Positions 1 to 10,563 of a stretch of 64,000 nt of DNA are shown here, piece by piece. The translations under genes and the position numbers were made by a program. Within the stretch, counting starts at the first letter, position 1, and each line of letters starts with the position of its first letter. The notes below the pieces were generated by a model. It did no database searches and was not told where the DNA came from. It saw only the letters and a list, made by a program, of their open reading frames with translations. The stretch comes from Aradus depressus (Eukaryota; Arthropoda; Insecta; Hemiptera; Aradidae), in NCBI GenBank assembly GCA_963662175.1, contig OY759219.1, forward strand, positions 43,950,675 to 44,014,674. The letters are read 5' to 3'.

Positions 1-542
1 GTGCGGAAGTTTATCCATGATTTCAAATATAGAAGATATGCAGAATTACGCGAATATAAAATGGTATTCATTAATGTTTCAAAACAAATAAAAAAATTAA
101 AATGGTATATGGAGTTAATTTACTTTTTAATTTCTTATTCTAATTATTATATACAAATTAAAGAAGGTTTTCACCCAAGGGCTACTATTAAATTTAACAT
201 AGTCATGTTTTTGGTACACATCTGACCTGACTATGCCACATAGATCCTGCACTAAATCGAGTTTGCCAAACTCTATGCATGTCATCGATCTATGGTTAAC
301 GAAACTATTTACATGATGTGTTGTCATGTCCGGAGTGTAATTAAATGTGGCACTACAACTAAGCAAATGATTTATCATCAAACTAAAATATCCTAAAACT
401 ACGGGCCTAACCTAGATATACTATTTACAAATTTTATATACAACCTGGCGGTTCTTGTTAGAACCAATAGAACGTCGACTAAGGGGGGGTGTGTTCAAAT
501 TGAACCCCAGAAGGATGCCAGATCCTTCGCCTGCCCTCCTAT
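1..542 (-). other. 3' untranslated/noncoding part of A1
   Basis: AT-rich sequence downstream, in sense, of the A1 tail frame. Around 425-500 it shares a block with A2 (about 43975-44050): TTTACAA…ACCTGGCG, a short spacer, CGACTAAGGGGG, then a CCCCAG-containing stretch. A short minus frame at 127-381 has no match I recognise. It occupies the env position of an errantivirus-like element but shows no signal peptide or membrane segment that would support such a call. Confidence 0.4.
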
Positions 543-1112
543 CTACTTGTCACTATAAGGTTTCAGGGACGTAATATTAAATGTTCCCCTATGTACGTCG
601 CTATCTATGTGGCCTAGCTCGAATGTCTGTGGACCTAACTTCTCCAGAATCCTATATGGACCTTCCCAAAATGGTAACAACTTAGAAATCTCCTTCTTGT
701 TGCTGGGAATCCGCAGTGATTGAACCAATACTAAATCGTCAGTTTCTAATTTAGTATCTTTGTGTCGTTTCTCAAAGTTCTTTTTCTGTCTCTCGGCCTG
801 TCTTTCCGTAAAATTGTAAGTCTGTTGTTGTAGTCCCGAAATGTCAGTTATCCTATCGTCTTTGATGAAGTTCACTTGTGGGTATTCTTTACAGATGGGG
901 TTGCCATTAGTTGGGTAGCGGATTAAGTGGTCATTGTCTGTCGATATGTTTGTTATTTCGTCCTCGTTTCTAAGTATATCAGAAAATTCCTGCATCAGGG
1001 ATGATATTCTGATGTCGTCTGTAAAAATTATACTTTTGTCATTGTCTGTCGGTCTGTCTGTGACTTCGTCTTCTTCTATTATTGATGAATTAACATGGTC
1101 TGGGGCAGTCAA
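543..1112 (-). CDS. RT-start remnant fused to integrase C-terminal (GPY/F) tail, A1
   Basis: About 190 residues. The first third contains a segment like the region just before the RT fingers in Ty3/gypsy Pol (…LMQEFSDILRNEDEIT…, then a DHLIRYPT…NGNP stretch). It jumps directly to the end of integrase: a basic ERQKKNFEKRHKD linker, LVLVQSLRIP, the GPY/F motif at FWEGPYRILEKLGPQTFELG, and the closing FNITSLKPY. All RT catalytic motifs, RNase H and the integrase zinc and DDE cores are absent. A2 has the same fusion at the same place. The GPY/F module is known to help integrase multimerise or bind DNA; its job here is unknown. Confidence 0.65.
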   Translation of the reverse strand: MTAPDHVNSSIIEEDEVTDRPTDNDKSIIFTDDIRISSLMQEFSDILRNEDEITNISTDNDHLIRYPTNGNPICKEYPQVNFIKDDRITDISGLQQQTYNFTERQAERQKKNFEKRHKDTKLETDDLVLVQSLRIPSNKKEISKLLPFWEGPYRILEKLGPQTFELGHIDSDVHRGTFNITSLKPYSDK

Positions 1113-1192
1113 AGTATTGTCGGAGTATGTCTGTTCGTTAATGGGTTCTTCTTCCTTCTCAGTGATTGGTAAGGGTGTCTTTACTGTTGAAT

Positions 1193-1843
1193 CTACGTTA
1201 ATGGGTAACCTGATGTCGTCAAATTTGTCCTCGTTCTCGTTGTGATAAAGAGTGGTTCTAAACGTCCATTGTCGTGTCTTCCTAAACCGTTCCCTTCTTG
1301 GTACCCTTGCAACTTCATCAATGTCAGTCCTATGTTTGGATCCGGAGTGGGACCTCCATTACTACGATTAAAATTTGTCCGTTGGTCAAAGTCTTTTGTC
1401 AGTCTGTCATACATGTCTTTCCCTAACAAATTTTGTAAGTCCCCTCCAAACTGAAATGTCTTTCTAGTCTTCTTCCCCCCCTTCGAATTTAAATTTAAAT
1501 TTCCTGGTTCTAAAATACGTGCCAATCGGTCTACCGGTTGCTCCGTTTTATTTAGATCGGCTGTATCGCTACTGACAGGATTTCTGTCCATACACCTTAT
1601 CTCCTTCTGGTTCGTCGCTCTGCTCACTTGGTTCGTCTGAGTCCTATTAAAAGATTTGTTTGGGTGGGTAGTATCTCCGCGTCCCTGATAAGGTGGTGTA
1701 TCACGATAGTTGGGAGGTCTATCAAACCGGTTATACTCGGTACGGTGGTCTACTATGCTGGTATCCCGAATACTGGGGTTGATTCCTAGTATTCGTATAG
1801 TATTGCCCAGGTCTATTGGTAGTAACGTTACGTGGAATTGCAT
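1193..1843 (-). CDS. Gag C-terminus plus G-patch domain protein, A1
   Basis: The open frame covers an Arg/Asn/Pro-rich Gag end (YNRFDRPPNYRD…) and then, near residue 185, a G-patch: LMKLQGYQEGNGLGRHDNGR followed by LEP. This has the spaced glycines and the GxGLG core of the family. G-patches bind RNA or activate DEAH helicases, and in betaretroviruses one sits at the protease C-terminus. Here it follows a Phe/Gly/Asp segment (GGDLQNLLGKDMYDRL) that resembles no catalytic protease, and no DTG/DSG triad is visible. In A1 the Gag end and G-patch are in one frame; in A2 they are separated by a -1 shift. Confidence 0.6.
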   Translation of the reverse strand: MQFHVTLLPIDLGNTIRILGINPSIRDTSIVDHRTEYNRFDRPPNYRDTPPYQGRGDTTHPNKSFNRTQTNQVSRATNQKEIRCMDRNPVSSDTADLNKTEQPVDRLARILEPGNLNLNSKGGKKTRKTFQFGGDLQNLLGKDMYDRLTKDFDQRTNFNRSNGGPTPDPNIGLTLMKLQGYQEGNGLGRHDNGRLEPLFITTRTRTNLTTSGYPLT

Positions 1844-2759
1844 CCGGCCGAGTTCCTCTCCCTTCCCTTCCTACGTCTTTCCTATTATCGTTCCCTCTAA
1901 ACATTCCTAATTGTGATTTACAATCCTTTTTAATGATATCACTCCCAATCCTAACTATCTGTTCATGTAATTTACTGATTGATGTGATTCCCTGGATGCG
2001 AACTGAATGTTCTACGCTCTCTTCATAATGCTTGCTCAAAAGTCTCCGGGAGTCATGTTGAAGTGGTTACTGTACTTATCATTGTCTAGTTCCCTCCTAA
2101 CAATAATGTCATAATGTTCTCCACAGAACCTGTCCTCAAATGCTTTCACAAAATCTTGAAACGTCAGGGTTAGTAAACGTTACTGGGTCGTATTGTCTTG
2201 GTGTTGATACCTTTGTCTGTCCCGCTACGTGGTCGATTTTGTGTGAGATCTCTGTGAATCTCCGTTCACAATTGGAATGAAATAAATGTTGGTTTGCATT
2301 TATATTTGCAACCTCTTTGTCCAGTCTCGTAGTTTCAGCACTTAGTGATTGGTCAGTCGTTTCATAGTAACCAACGTCCATCATTTGCCGGACTTCCGTG
2401 ACATGTTCGTCATATTTTTCCTCCAGTCTGTCTTGTCGAGTCTTAAGTTCCGCTGTTTCTAATTGTAAAGTTCCCACGTCCCGGGTAATCAGTTCTATGT
2501 TAGTCGATATCCCCGTGATTTGTTCGCCTAATTTTGTCCCCTGGTCAATGATCTTTTTATCCACCCCTCGAATTTCTTCTTTTAAATCTTTACCCTGGTC
2601 AATGATCTTATTTTCTAATGACCGTCCCTGGTCTGTCATTTGTTGTCCTAATGTCTGTCCCTGTGTTGTGATTTGTTTCCCTTGATCTGTGATTTTATTC
2701 TCTAATGATCGTCCCTGGTTCGTGATCTGTGATTGAAGAGCTATGAACATAGCTTCCAA
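1731..2759 (-). pseudogene. gag: Gag-like coiled-coil protein, A1 (internally deleted)
   Basis: The first part (2759-2136) is built from about 11-residue coiled-coil repeats around the core DQGRSLENKI / DQGKDLKEEI, continuing to a long charged helix. Compared with A2, A1 lacks roughly 100 residues after VTFTNPD. A Gag core (FVKAFEDRFCGEHYDIIV) then continues in another frame near 2150-2045, and the sequence resumes at SKHYEESVEHSVRIQGI (2039-1731). So the protein is broken by at least two deletions or shifts. The SVRIQGI…LHEQI…IG region is shared with A2 and is the family's Gag signature. Confidence 0.6.
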
Positions 2760-3394
2760 GTCCGTTTTTCGGTAGGTGAAGGACTAGGTGTCACAGCACG
2801 TCCTGCCTTCGCGGAACGCGTCTGTATGCTCTCCACATCCACCAGTCTCTCCTCTGACTTTCCCGCCTTACCTTTACCCTCCATGTTCTAATTATTGTAT
2901 ATGAATGTGTGAATTGATAAATGTTCTCAGTCGGTGTGTGGCACATATGTCAACATCGTGTAAATATAATAATGTGTAATAAAATAAAAAAAAATATACT
3001 AATAATTGTCAATAACGTAATAATAATAAAATATCAAAGTAAAAATCCAATCATTGATCGTTCCCCAGAAATATCATGCATCCTACTCCAGTTTTTGATA
3101 TTAATTACCGACGTTAATTAGCAAATATATTCTTTAACCTCAAGAGGTTTGACTCTACGTTAAATGTCATTAAATAGCAAAAAAAAAATTTACTTAAAAA
3201 AATTAATTTGGATCAATTAATGAGATCAATTAATTAAGCCAATTAGCCCTTTTAATCGATCCATTAAGTCCTTTGATTCGGGCGCCAATTGAAACGTACC
3301 TAATCAAAAAACAAAAATAAAACAATTAATTAATTAGGGACCAATTAGTGGGGTCATTAATTATACTAATTAGCATAATTAATAAACAAATCAA
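2760..3394 (-). other. A1 5' leader, AT-rich, with duplicated PBS/LTR boundary
   Basis: Untranslated leader between Gag and the primer-binding site, mostly runs of AATTAATTAA. At 3280-3300 a second GGGCGCCAATTGAAACGTACC occurs, a near copy of the PBS/LTR junction at 3405-3425. The boundary was therefore duplicated about 125 bp apart. The stretch 3320-3390 is also present before the PBS of A2 (about 47283-47360). Confidence 0.5.
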
Positions 3395-3412
3395 GTCCCT
3401 GTTCGGGCGCCA
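3395..3412 (-). promoter_or_regulatory. Primer-binding site, tRNA-Lys type (A1)
   Basis: Plus strand GTCCCTGTTCGGGCGCCA. On the sense strand this is TGGCGCCCGAACAGGGAC, the complement of the 3' end of tRNA-Lys(UUU), 18 of 18 bases. It lies two bases inside the LTR end (TGGCGCC preceded by ATT…CA), the expected position for reverse-transcription priming. Confidence 0.8.
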
Positions 3413-3414
3413 AT

Positions 3415-4490
3415 TGAAACCTACCTTCTACCGGGGAAGTGGAATATTTGTGGATTACTAAAAAAATTTAAATATTAATTTAACGAGAAAAAGTTAATTG
3501 AATAAATATTAAAATATATTGCGACTTTAAACGAAATATTGCCTGAATAACTTCCACTTCCTCAGTATCAGAATAGCTTCAAGATATTTGTTGGGGATCA
3601 CTTATAACTCACTCTTTGTTAATTATATTTGACCACCCTGGAGTAGCATGCATAACGTCTGGGTGAATGAAACAAAAAAATTAAAATGAACACATATTTA
3701 TTATGATACAAAATTGAACATTTATACAAGGATAATTATTGTGGTAATAATAATAAAAAAATAATTAATCTAATGGTGAAGCCTGAAGGGCAAAAAGTGA
3801 CAATTGAAAATCTGCCTGCAGGGAATTATTATATAATTATTAATAAATGTCTGGCATCTCAAAATCGGAACGCAGGGTAACGTGGGTTCCGACAGGGATC
3901 CATTGCTAGACTGGTAATGGTTAAACTGTCTGATTACACTTTCAACTCTATGATCACTTTTCGCACTTAGAATATTTCTACAAAATTCGGGACCCAGAGC
4001 GACGTGGAGTCCACCCGGTATCAGTCGCAAGACTGATAATAATTAAACTGTATGAGTACACTTTCAACTTAGAAAAATTCCACAGAATTCGGGACCCAGA
4101 GCGACGTGGAGTCCGCCCGAGATCTGTCATTCGACTCCCGATGTGAAGACCGTTTTTCGGTAGCTCTGATGAGATTGTGGTGGGGAGAAAACCGGTCGTG
4201 GTGACTGTTCATTGGCCCAAACTACCCACCTACGTCATATGGGGAGGAGCCTAGAGTCTTCTTTGTTCGTACTTTCCTTTGTCCTCGATATAGTTTAAAC
4301 AAGCTGCACCTGTCCAGGATGTCCTTCATTAAGATGCATCCGCTAAAAATTGAACTATATCTGTTCTGACCCAAGTAGAGCCTCTGGACAGTACTGCTAC
4401 CGTCTCTGGTGGCGGCTTCTCGCAACCTCATTTCTTTGTTCTAAACCCGATTATGTCGCAAATAATTGGTGTAATCAGGGTAATGCTACA
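3415..4490 (-). repeat. 5' LTR of A1 (1076 bp)
   Basis: Begins TGAAACC and ends GCTACA on the plus strand (TG…CA), next to the PBS. It shares the GCGACTTTAAA block and the ATGCTACA end with the other family A LTRs (47383-48565, 35563-36972), but much of its middle is different, so it is a separate subfamily. The middle (about 3855-4130) holds imperfect tandem units of 100-120 bp containing AATTCGGGACCCAGAGCGAC and TTAAACTGT…ACACTTTCAACT. Confidence 0.65.
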
Positions 4491-4574
4491 ATATATATTT
4501 TTAATTATCCCATTTAAAAATATATATATTAAAATATAAAATAACATCTGGCTATGCCACACTCTTCCCTCCTT

Positions 4575-5743
4575 TCAATGCGGTCGTTCGTCCCGGTCAG
4601 CGGTGTACTTTTTTAGCCGATTGAAGTGGACCACGAGTCGCCTCCTGGGGTTCCTCTCAGCTTGGATGCGGAACGTGACGTCCGATAACTTCTTAAGAAT
4701 CCTGTAGGGTCCCTCCCAGGGCCGGTGGAATTTGGCACTCCTACCTCGCCGCACCATCGGACACCACAGCCAGACTTACTCCCCGACCTCCAACTCCTCC
4801 CCCTTGCAGCTCCTGTCGTAGAGGTCCTTTTGTCTCCGCTGACCTTTGATTTGGGCTTCCCGCATGCATTCATACGCTTCCTCCAGTTGCAGGCACCGGC
4901 TCCTGACGAATTCATGAAATTCGCCTTGTTCTTCAACGCGCCCATACATTATGTCTACAGGGAGCCGAACCTCCCTACCAAACAGGGCGTAGTATGGTGT
5001 CATGTGGGTTGTTTCATGCTGGCTGGACCTGTAGGCCAACATGAGCAAGGGGAGCTGGATGTCCCAGTCATCCTGATGTTTGTTAACATAATGGCTCAGT
5101 ATTTGACATAATGTCCGATTGAACCGCTCCACCAGGCCATCCGACTGAGGGTGGTATGGGGTGGTCCTCGTCTTTTTAATGTGGAGCCTCTTTGTCAAGT
5201 CCTGAAACAGCTGAGCCTCGAATTGTCGCCCCTGATCAGTGTGAATTTCGTATGGCACACCATAGCGTGCAACGAAATCTGCTACAAATGCTTCGGCCAC
5301 AGTCTCAGCCTCGATATTAAGAAAGGGGTATGCCTCCACCCACTTGGTGAAATAGTCTGAAACTACCAGCACGTACCTCGAGTTCTAGGGAGCCCCAGGA
5401 GGTCCATGGCCGCCCGCTGAAAAGGAAATCCTGCAGTAGACTGCTGCATGGGGGCCCGGGGTCTGGTGCCCTTACGTGCTCCACAGTCTGGGCAGCACTT
5501 TACAAAGTCCTCCGCATCCCACGAGTGGCCCGGCCAATAAAATCTTGTGCGCAACTTCTGTACTGTCCGTGTGATTCCCAAATGAGCGCCCGTCACATCA
5601 GCGTGTAGGCTTTTGAGAATTTCCTCCTTCCGACATCTAGGTATCACCAGCTGGTATCGGCCAGGCTTCCCGTCTTCTTCCCACCGACGATACAACAGGC
5701 CGTTCTTTACTTCCAACCTCGCCCAGTGCGTCCATAGGCTCAC
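4575..5743 (-). pseudogene. pol: Integrase region of gypsy 1
   Basis: Three overlapping frames together cover integrase. 5743-5363 has the HHCC zinc module (GAHLGITRTVQK…FYWPGH…CCPDCGARK). 5372-4776 has the catalytic core (SDYFTKWVEAYP, HTDQGRQFE, PQSDGLVERFNRTL). 4757-4575 has the GPY/F tail (RPWEGPYRILKKLSDVTFRI). The conserved Asp, Asp and Glu positions are present in the core, but frame changes near 5370 and 4770 break the polyprotein. Integrase inserts the cDNA into the host chromosome. Confidence 0.75.
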
Positions 5744-6147
5744 TAACGCAGGGTCTTAACCCCGTATTTTACTGAATGGCGACCGCGTGCCTTGTTCCAA
5801 CCACTGTCGGACTGTCGCTAGCCCCGGATCCGCTTCTTGCGCGACTCACAGATCTTCGTCCTGGGGCTGGAGGATGACAGCTACTCGTCCTCCACTAGCT
5901 TCGTCTACTTCAGGTTGGTCCCCACACTGGCCGCAAGCACGCGAGAGGCCATCCGCGTTCCCGTGTAGCTTTCCTGGGCGATGGACAACTTCATAGTTAT
6001 AGGGTGCCAGAAGTTCCAGCAATCTGGCAACTTGCCTCTCCGGTTCCTTAAAAGACTGGAGCTACCTTAATGAACTGTGGTCAGTTCTTACCGAGAACGT
6101 CGTTCCATACAGATAGCAACGGAACTGCCGAACTTCATAGACCAAGG
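5744..6147 (-). pseudogene. pol: RNase H C-terminal half and Pol linker of gypsy 1 (scrambled)
   Basis: No long minus frame remains here. The position corresponds to the RNase H end and the connection to integrase in the sister element (about 14900-14300), which encodes a Cys-rich CGQC linker. Plus-strand complement of that motif (CTGGCCGCAAGC region near 5930) still aligns by eye. Multiple indels make it non-functional. Confidence 0.45.
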
Positions 6148-7144
6148 CTAACATTTCCTTTGCAGGGTACAGTAGCGTCGCTCCGCCTTGGTCAAGGCTC
6201 GTACAGCATAGCTGACTACCCTCTCGATGTCCCCGTCCTGGACCTGGCTGAGAACGGCCCTTAAACCTGTGTCACTTGCATTGCAATCCAGGACGAATCG
6301 GCCCTTTTCCTTCAAGAGAGCTAGAACTGGGGCGGTTACCATTGCTCGCTTCAGTTGGTCAAATCGGCGTAGCAGATCCGGCCCAAACTGGAACTTTTTA
6401 TCTTTATCGGCCGCCTTGTATAATGGGTCTGCTAGCTCCGCGAAACCTTTAATAAACCGCCGGTAATATGCCGTAAATCCTAAAAACGACCTCAGCCCCT
6501 TCGCGTCGAGAGGCACAGGGCAATCTACGACGGCCTTCAGTTTTTCTGGGTCAGTGGCGACGCCTTCCACCGAGATAACATGGCCCAGGAAGCTTATGTT
6601 TCGGCGCAATAGTTGACACTTTTGGGGTTTCAAGCGCAAATTAGCTTCACGGATCCTGCTGAAGACCATTCTGAGTCTATCCAGGTGCTCCTCGAAGGTC
6701 GTGCTTCAAACGACTATATCGTCCAAATATACCATGGCGACCTTCCACTTTAAGCCGCTCAGTACTGCATCCATCAGTCGCTGGAATGTACTTGGAGCGT
6801 TACAAAGTCCAAATGGTAGGACTCTGAACTGGAACAACCCTTCGCTCGTGATAATCGCTGTTTTTTCTTTGTCCTGCACATCCATTTCCACCCGCCAGTA
6901 ACCAGCAGCCAGATCGAGCGAAGAGAAGTACCTAGCCCCCGACAAATTGTCTAGGATGTCGTCGATTCTCGGAAGGGGGTACGCATCCTTCTTCGTCACA
7001 GCGTTGAGGCGGCGGTAGTCGACGCAGAATCTCGTGCTCCCGTCTTTTTTTTTTTACTAGCACGATAGGGCTCGACCAAGCTGACGTTGACGGCTCTATC
7101 ACCCCCTGCCCCTGCAAATGTTTCACCAGCTGCTCTACCTCCAC
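6148..7144 (-). pseudogene. pol: Reverse transcriptase and RNase H start of gypsy 1
   Basis: RT motifs are visible in order: [57 protein letters not shown] and the catalytic YLDDIVV. The frame is lost at a poly-T run (about 7040, plus strand) inside the KKK codons. A TGA stop follows YLDDIVV at 6706. The thumb and first RNase H part (KCQLLRRNISFLGHVIS…, VLDCNASDTGLRAVLSQ) run to 6148; the expected TDAS reads CNAS, so the first RNase H acidic site is damaged. Confidence 0.72.
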
Positions 7145-7662
7145 CCGTCGCTGGAAAGGGATTCGCCGGGGTGGCTGTCTGGTCGGTTATCCCCTGTCTC
7201 TATCCGATGTTTCACTACCCCTGTTCTGCCCAGATCCTGCGGACCTTTGGCGTAGATATCTTGGAACTCTCGCAGTAACCTCATTACTTCCTTCCGCTGT
7301 TCCTCTTTCAAATCCATAGACTGTATGTTAAAAAGTTCATCCACATCCCGAGTACCCGAGCCACAGCAAACGGTCTTCTCGAAAATTTCGGCATTGAGCA
7401 TAGGTTCTTTTTTTACCTCCACCTGACCTACCCGAGTACCTGCAAAAAGAGTTGCTGCTTCCGGCCCTGTATTCATAACTCGTAAAGGTATGGACCCATG
7501 GGAAACTATCACCATTACTCGAGCTAGGCATATTCGCTCATTACATACCCGGGGGTCGAAGATTACTTCAGTGCCGTCGGCCACCGGGCCCGAGAGCTGC
7601 GCCATTACGACCACTTCGTCTCTCCCTGGAACCACAGTATTTTCTCCAATGAAAACATCCAC
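7135..7662 (-). pseudogene. pol: Protease/RT spacer of gypsy 1
   Basis: Continues the same frame as the protease, separated only by a TAA at 7684-7686. It contains VVPGRDEVVVMAQL, DGTEVIFDP, AATLFAGTRVGQVE and the pre-RT segment MRLLREFQDIYAKGPQDLGR ending VKHRI. The sister element has matching segments (TTIFAGTNLGLVEE, FKDIYSTGSTDIGRTG). The frame fails after HRIETGDN, just before RT. Confidence 0.65.
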
Positions 7663-7683
7663 TGCTGCAATGGTGTCGACTCT

Positions 7684-8433
7684 TTAGTTTTCAGACTTTG
7701 GCGAGCGCAGGGAGATATCGCCTTGGTCAGTTCTCAAGACTCCTCGTCCAAACAGCAGTTGAACCTGCTTGTCCTCCAAGAAGTCGACACCCAGAATGAG
7801 GTCACGCCAGATGTCGCCAATGACAACTTTATGACTGTAGGGCTTACCCCCTACTGTTATAATCACCTCAGCCAGCGCGTGGGTAGAAATTATTCCCCCA
7901 TTAGCACTGCGCAACCCCCGACCATACTCTTCACAGGAATGAACCCCTAAACAACGTGCCAGATCAGCGCTGAGTAGCGTGACACTGGCTCCCGAGTCAA
8001 CAAGAGCCCTCACTGGAACCACATTCACGCTGAGGTCCACGTAATTTTTCCGAAGTTCGTCCTCTTTCACCCCGACGGTAGGCACCATGGGGAGATCGAC
8101 CACTGATAGGTCCTCATCAGCGGCCGGCATCAGTTTCCCTTTGGGTGGTTTCACCGAACAGTAGGCTCGGATATGTCCCAACCTGCCGCACGCCCAGCAG
8201 ACCGGACCCCTTCGGCCTATATCCGCCCGCTTCGCCTCCTTTTCAACCACCAGCTCCGCCACTGCCCTCGTAAGTGCTGTTATTTTTTCATCTTGCTCTC
8301 GCAGCATCGTGTAAAACACTGAGGTTCCCGGGATAGGGTCAGTAGCCGCTACAACCTGGCTAACAACCGTATCCTGAATCTCGGCGGCATACGACATTGA
8401 CCCATGACGTAGAGCTATAACTTCCATTTTCAA
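7684..8433 (-). pseudogene. pol: Zinc knuckle and aspartic protease of gypsy 1
   Basis: A CCHC-type knuckle (CWACGRLGHIRAYC) near residue 80 is followed by KGKLMPAADEDL and the retropepsin active site ALVDSGASVTLLSADLA. The hydrophobic closing motif DLILGVDFL comes about 80 residues later. Gag and protease are in one frame here, unlike the sister element, which needs a -1 shift at the same GGGAAAC bases. The frame is closed by TAA at 7684. Confidence 0.72.
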
Positions 8434-8487
8434 TGCCCTGGTTTGTGCGGACTCTAGAGTGTCAGGGGACGTTAGCGCAGCCTGAAA

Positions 8488-8967
8488 TCATACGTTTCTG
8501 TCCCGGAGTCCCTCCAGGAAGTGGTCCTTCAAGGTTTCCTGTCGCATCGCCTCCCCAACTCTCTCCGGGTAGGCCTCGTTGTAGAGAGTCTCCAGAGCGG
8601 TGGCGAACTGAGTCAGAGACTCGCCCCTCGCTTGCCGCCGCCCTATGAATTCGTCGTTCTTGAGCTCCCGCCGCTCAGGAGGGTCTAATTTAACCCCTAT
8701 GGTTCTACATACGAGTACGGAATCACCTTGGTCTTCCCCAGACATGTTCTTGTATATGCTAAGGCTCTCCCCTGTCAGGCATAAAGATAAAAACTGTCCT
8801 TTTACATCGTCATTCCACTCATTTATTCGAATTACCTTGTCGAAATACTCCACGTAGTCATTCCACGTTCCCGCAGTGAACTCTTTCGGGAAAATGAGGG
8901 GTCTCCTGTCGACTGCCTCATCGGCGCCGCTCCTCTTCCCCGGCGCATGTTGTCGCTCTTTCGGCAT
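8488..8967 (-). pseudogene. gag: Gag of gypsy 1
   Basis: Starts MPKERQHAPGKRSGADEAVD close to the PBS, as the sister Gag starts MPKRLGKTN. Contains the Gag matrix/capsid-like segment TWNDYVEYFDKVIRINEWND and a GESLTQFATALETLYNEAYP helix. It ends at a TGA (8485-8487) in a DRNV-(R/stop)-FQAAL context. Reading continues in frame into the knuckle/protease ORF, so a single CGA-to-TGA change is the likely break. Confidence 0.7.
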
Positions 8968-8990
8968 TGTTATCCCACCGCTGCCACCAA

Positions 8991-9105
8991 TGTAGCGTTG
9001 TTAACCGAATTATTGACAATCACAAATTTCATCGCATTTTTTTTATTTGTACACAGTCAAAACGCTCTTTTTCAGATCACCTTTTTTAAATCACACAACA
9101 ATATA
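8991..9105 (-). repeat. Right (5') LTR fragment of gypsy 1
   Basis: Begins TGTAGCGTTGTTAACC immediately after the PBS complement GCTGCCACCAA, as the sister LTR begins TGTAGCGGGCC in the same context. It runs into the AT repeat where the LINE inserted. The remainder is probably 10597-10868. Confidence 0.5.
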
Positions 9106-10563
9106 TATATATGGACAAAAAACTTAACTGGTCCAGCCATATTAAATATTTGAAGAAAGAGTGCAACAAGCGACTCAATTTATTAAAGATTTTGGCCAAT
9201 ACACAATGGGGAGCGGATAGGACATCTCTCCTAAGAGTATACCAAAGTGTTGTGCGCTTCAAATTGGACTACGCTAGTTTTATATATGGTTCAGCTCCAA
9301 AGCGTTACCTGAGCAGTTTGGATCCCGTACACCATGCTGGACTTCGACTTGCCACCGGGGCCTTTAGGACGAGTCCCGTCGTCAGCCTTTGTGCCGAAAC
9401 TGGGATACCCCCTCTTCTGTATCGCCGCCTTTGGTTAGCCTCCAGTTACATTGCGTCTTTATCACTGAACGAAACCAACCCTGCCTACAACTATGTTTTC
9501 AAACCGAAGTACCGCAGATTATATGAAGGAGCGCCGAATGCGTCAGCTCCTCTGGGAATGAGGACAAGGCAATCCATATTAGATCTCATAGAAGTGCAGC
9601 CACGAAGTGACCCTCCGGAGGAGCCACCTTGGACACGTAGAAAACCCTTACTCCAACTAAATCTGCATCGGCTAAAGAAGTCGGAAACTAACAGTTACAT
9701 CTATAAAACCGAATTTAATAAAATCCGGAGCCGACATCACAAATTTGAATTCTTGTACACTGATGGGTCTAAGAGTGGTGGAAACACTGGATTTGCTGTG
9801 GTTGCTAAAGGCGCTACGATAAAGCACAAATTACCATCATGGAGCAGTAGCTTCACTGCAGAACTGTGCGCTCTCTCTGCTGCACTCCATCATGTGATGA
9901 CCATGGATGGACAATCATTCATCGTCTGTTCAGACTCAATGGCAGCACTACAAGCAACCCAAGCATTGTATACTGATAATCCTCTCGTGAGTAGAATACA
10001 TAGATACACAGATTATATCTTATCTGAGGGCAAGTCAGTCATATTTATGTGGGTTCCATCACATGTAGGCATAGAAGGAAATGAACAAGCAGACCTTGCT
10101 GCGAAAGAAGCCTCAACTTCAGCTGCTGAATGTAATGAAATTTCTACAAAATCGGATCTCAAACAGATACTACATAGTATGGTTCAACTGGGTTGGACCA
10201 ACATGTGGAACGAAGTTGACGGCCGCAACAAATTAAAAAACATCAAAAAAGGGGTGGAACCATGGAAAACGTCCATCAGGGATAACCGACGAGAAGAAGT
10301 GGCAGTGATGAGGCTACGAGTGGGTCACAGTCGGCTGAGCCACGGCCACCTGATAAGAAGAGAGCAAGCCAGGAAGTGCGAACTGTGTGAGGAGGAGCTG
10401 TCGGTGCGGCACATCCTGGAGGAGTGTCCACTCTATCAGGAAGAGCTGGCCAGGAGAGGCATCACCAGAGCACTGCCAGCAGCCCTGGGCAACCACCGAG
10501 AGGCACTCCAGAGAACAATAGACTTTTTTAGTGATACGAAACTAATGGACGAGCTATAATAAT

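Larger units (their letters stand above)
1..4490 (-). mobile_element. Family A LTR retrotransposon, copy A1 (polymerase-less, 3' side outside or lost)
   Basis: Minus-strand element. In sense order: LTR (4490-3415), a tRNA-Lys primer-binding site, coiled-coil Gag, a G-patch region, an RT-start/integrase-tail frame, then untranslated sequence to the window edge. The matching left LTR is not seen in the window. The same order recurs in copy A2 (43039-48565). There is no RT catalytic motif, RNase H or DDE integrase core between the G-patch frame and the tail, so the element could only move using enzymes from elsewhere. The right LTR edge (…GCTACA|ATATAT) sits in an AT run that also appears in the neighbouring gypsy LTR (10775-10868), so A1 probably inserted into that LTR. 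That last point is inference. Confidence 0.72.

Noticed and set aside
127..381. 84-codon minus frame downstream of the A1 tail, in env position
   Set aside because: No signal peptide, membrane anchor or similarity; not conserved in A2.
480..492. AAGGGGGGG run as A1 polypurine tract
   Set aside because: It is purine-rich on the wrong strand for a minus-sense element.
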